Shown: positions 61,448 through 64,000 of the stretch, one piece after another | Layout of the letters: each line of letters starts with the position of its first letter | How positions within the stretch are numbered: position 1 is the stretch's first letter | NCBI RefSeq assembly: GCF_002078875.1 | Contig: NC_034424.1 | Span: 1,403,497-1,467,496, forward strand | Direction: 5' to 3' | Origin: Numida meleagris | Lineage: Eukaryota > Chordata > Aves > Galliformes > Numididae | Length of the DNA: 64,000 nucleotides | The notes under the pieces: generated by a model | The model's database searches: none | What the model was told of the DNA's origin: nothing | What the model saw: the letters and a program-made list of their open reading frames with translations, nothing else | Position numbers and translations under genes: made by a program

Positions 61448-61600
61448 GTGCTGAACATGGCAGAGATCCAGACGCGGCTCGCATACGTGTGCTGCGTGCG
61501 GCAGCTGGAGATGGTGAAGAGCAGCGACTACTGCGAGTACATCCGGCCGCCCATCGACCGCTACGGCACGCTGGATTTTGGGAAATTTGATGAAATCTGT
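61448..61600 (+). CDS. PNPLA7: PNPLA7 exon 13: end of patatin domain
   Basis: Fifty-one codons, phase 0 on both sides: [20 protein letters not shown], then [19 protein letters not shown] and [30 protein letters not shown] is typical of PNPLA7. The acceptor is ggcag at 61443-61447 and the donor gtaagt at 61601. In mammals the next exon resumes with a VGYQHG segment; that is not in this window, so the last C-terminal exon(s) and stop codon lie beyond 64000. Confidence 0.96.
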
Positions 61601-64000
61601 GTAAGTGCACCTTGGTGAAGGCGGTTTCCCGTACCGACACTCTGCAGTTCTGCTGCGAATTAGTACCTAAGCAGCGTGAGAGTAAGAGAATTCAGTTGGC
61701 ACCGAGTGAATAATTGACACTAAATAATACTGTGGGGTGATGTCATGACTGTGAGATTGGGTTACCAGCAGAAATTGAGTTAGTAATTGTGATTATATAA
61801 TAAGCTGTAAATGGAGCAGTTCCCCACTATCCTATGACGATTCTTACTCAGCTCCTTGGTAAAAACCCCTTGGTGTCTGAGCTGCGCTGGGCGGTTGTGG
61901 TTTGTCAAATGGTGTCATTTCTCTTCCTTGATTATGGAGCCCGTTGTCACATGAAAGATTTGGAGAAGTTTGTGGGGAAGCTGTGAATCACTGAAATGGA
62001 GGGCAACATACTCAAATATCCGACTTGGCTCACGCTGCAACACTTCTATTAATAAAACATACCATCCATCTTTCCTCTACACCTGATAGCGTAGCAGGAG
62101 AATGGCACCAATGTCAGTGGAAGGGCACAGCAAAGGGGTAGCACCAGGTTACACGTCTTTGGGGTTTAGTTGTGTTTGTGTACAAACTGGAAATCAGCAT
62201 GGGAAGAACCGACCCCAGGTGTGTGATTGAATTGTCCCAGTGACATAATCCAGCATTCTGCACCAAAACATTTCTGCCTCATTTGAGGGAATGGGAGCAA
62301 TTCCGGCTCATTCTCTCTTGTCAAGGAAGTTATTTTACTGTCTTTTTCCCTTCTTTGCTTCAGCTGTGCAAGTATTTTCCATGTTCAGCTGTTTCTACAT
62401 AGCTTTGCTCTTCTTCTTGTTTGGGGGAAAAAGAAGAAAGACAAGGCACCCGTTTTTGTTCAAGTAGCTCTACTTCACGGGTGTGCTGAGAAGCCACATT
62501 GCTCATTGAGCTGCAGGTTGCTTTCCTAGCATTGTTCCCTAATACTGTCTTATAAATACTAAGCAAAAACAGTAATGCAATTAAGCCCTGCAGATTTGCA
62601 TTTAAGAGAGTCCTTAGGACCAAAGAGCATCTGTTCAAAGCCACGGGCTGATTTCCCCAGCATCAGTATTTTCCCAAGGATGATTGATGGCTCAGCTCCG
62701 GGGTAAGAGCTTGGTCTGCCAGCGGGGCACCCGCGACGTCCCCGATTCAGTCGTGCTCTTCTCTCGATGGACGGTCCTGGCCCCTCGAAAACCCTGACAG
62801 ACAGACAGGTCTGATGGATCACCGCAGTAACAGTAAGCTGCCAAATCATCCATTGCTCTCTGTCTAATCTGACGGTGTTGAAGAGAGTTGAAGACACCAG
62901 GCAATTCTTTCTCAGTGGAATAAAAGCTTGAGGAAAATGCAGTTTGTCAAAGGTGTCACTTTCTGTGAGCGAGTTCTTGGTGTGAGATGCTGTAGGTGCG
63001 GGGGGCAGCACCCTCCTGGGTTTTGTTTCCTACACTGCAGCAAAGAAGGCTTTGTCCCTGGGGGAGATTTAAGCTGTGCTGACCTTACAGAGCGTCCCGG
63101 GCGTTCCTTTATTGCTGCAGGCTATGGAGTAGTGGGTTGGTGCTTTTGTTGATTTTAATTTCAGCTGCATACCTGGGTTTTGCAGAAAATAGAAACAAGC
63201 AACGTGTGGCTGCAATTCAGCTTGTTCAAAGGAACAAAAATCCCTTCTTCTTCAGGAACAAAATCCCTGTTCTGTATCTGCCCGTAGCAGTCGGGCGGCT
63301 GCACGTCACTTCCAAGGCTCAGGTTCTTTCGGACGCTTGGGCTGCATCAGATTGGCCATGGATCTGTCAGGCCTCTTCTGAGCAGTCACATTCAGCCTTG
63401 GCTGAGAAGCCACGATCGATTGAAGGTGAATTCCACCCTAAGTTCTTGCCCTGCTTTGAATCCTGTCCAAAAAACGGATGGGAAACAATAGCAGCTGGGC
63501 CAGGGCCACTTCCAGCATCGCAGTGAGTGCGAGGCGTAGTGCGTGCTGCTGCTGCCAGAGCTGGAAATAGAATCCAGGGCTCCCAGCACCTGTTGCTCTG
63601 TCCTTTCAAGTTCATTCTTAAGCACAGTTTCTGTTGTCTGATTAGAGGAAAAAAAAAAAGGAAAACTTGGAGTAATTGGTTTATTGTTCCTATTGTTTTC
63701 ATGCTAGCAATAATGCCGTGTTACTATCCCAAGTGCCAGCTACTTGAGACTTTTGAAGTAGTGGAACGTGGAGTGCGTGGCTTTGCTGTTGTGCACATGC
63801 CATTGTGTCTGCTCCAGCAAACCAGCTCTTGTGTCTCGGTGCTGTCTGGCTTAGCTCACTGCTCAGTGCTTGGTACCCAGGTACCCTACAGGAACTTTTC
63901 TTTGCTAGACTTGATCCAAGAGGTGAAAAAAACACAAATAAAGTAAGAATGTTGGAAGGGTGCCATGCTTGAAGGGTGTGTGGATATACGTACTGAATTG
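61601..64000. other. intron downstream of exon 13, no further exon seen
   Basis: No sequence resembling the C-terminal exons is present. A local CpG-dense patch at 62690-62800 stands out against its A/T-rich surroundings and falls inside an unassigned antisense open frame (62559-63011). Confidence 0.72.

Larger units (their letters stand above)
2513..61600 (+). other. PNPLA7: PNPLA7 gene body, partial (13 internal exons)
   Basis: Thirteen exons on the + strand splice into one uninterrupted 541-codon frame. Every intron is GT-AG and the phases match at each junction (0,1,1,2,0,0,2,0,0,1,1,0, then 0 at the last donor). The product is a membrane-anchored serine lysophospholipase of the NTE family, known in mammals to act at the ER and lipid droplets on lysophosphatidylcholine. 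The PNPLA7 rather than PNPLA6 call rests on paralogue-diagnostic stretches such as [10 protein letters not shown] in exon 11 and [16 protein letters not shown] in exon 13; I recall PNPLA6 differing there. The family is usually about 1,300 residues, so roughly the first half (membrane segment and first two cNMP-binding-like domains) and the last ~100-150 residues are outside the window. No stop, frameshift or lost catalytic residue is visible. Confidence 0.95.

Noticed and set aside
61600..64000. Search for the last PNPLA7 exons
   Set aside because: No sequence like the conserved VGYQHG segment or a following C-terminal tail was found; these exons must lie beyond the window.
1..64000. CRISPR arrays, operons, prophage or other prokaryotic systems
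   Set aside because: The spliced vertebrate gene and CR1/LTR content show this is avian nuclear DNA; no regularly spaced repeats were seen.

Overview
The window looks like a piece of a bird genome, most likely chicken or a close galliform relative. It is full of 5'-truncated CR1 LINE copies in both orientations and carries avian-type LTR remnants. It also holds 13 well-formed exons of one vertebrate gene separated by GT-AG introns. There are no bacterial or phage features, no operons, no CRISPR array, and no tRNA or rRNA that I could recognise. The species call is an inference from repeat type and protein similarity.

The single gene I can support is PNPLA7 (patatin-like phospholipase domain containing 7, the paralogue of neuropathy target esterase PNPLA6) on the + strand. 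The 13 exons join in one open frame of 1,623 nt (541 codons) with matching phases at every junction. They cover the end of the last cyclic-nucleotide-binding-like domain (exon 1-2 of this window), a variable linker (exon 3), the region between that domain and the catalytic domain (exons 4-6), and most of the patatin-like catalytic domain (exons 7-13). The glycine-rich oxyanion motif, the GTSIG nucleophile elbow and the DGG catalytic aspartate are intact. The 5' exons and the final 3' exons lie outside the window. 'Exon n' below means the nth exon in this window.

Layout: 1-2512 is upstream intron. Exon 1 is followed by an 11 kb intron with an old LTR and a CR1 tail. Exons 2-3 precede an 11 kb intron that carries a 1.85 kb sense CR1 with a dead reverse transcriptase, a possible LTR and a solo LTR with a clean 5-bp target duplication. 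Exons 4-7 lie close together (27.05-29.58 kb). A 13.6 kb intron then interrupts the catalytic glycine loop. Exons 8-13 follow over 43.2-61.6 kb, with more CR1 fragments between them, and 61601-64000 is intron.

I did not find a new biological system. The points most worth a second look are the intact solo LTR antisense to the gene, the inverted CR1 pairs flanking coding exons, two places where a 3' splice site is directly joined to a 5'-splice-like sequence, and an unexplained 212-codon open frame inside an intron.
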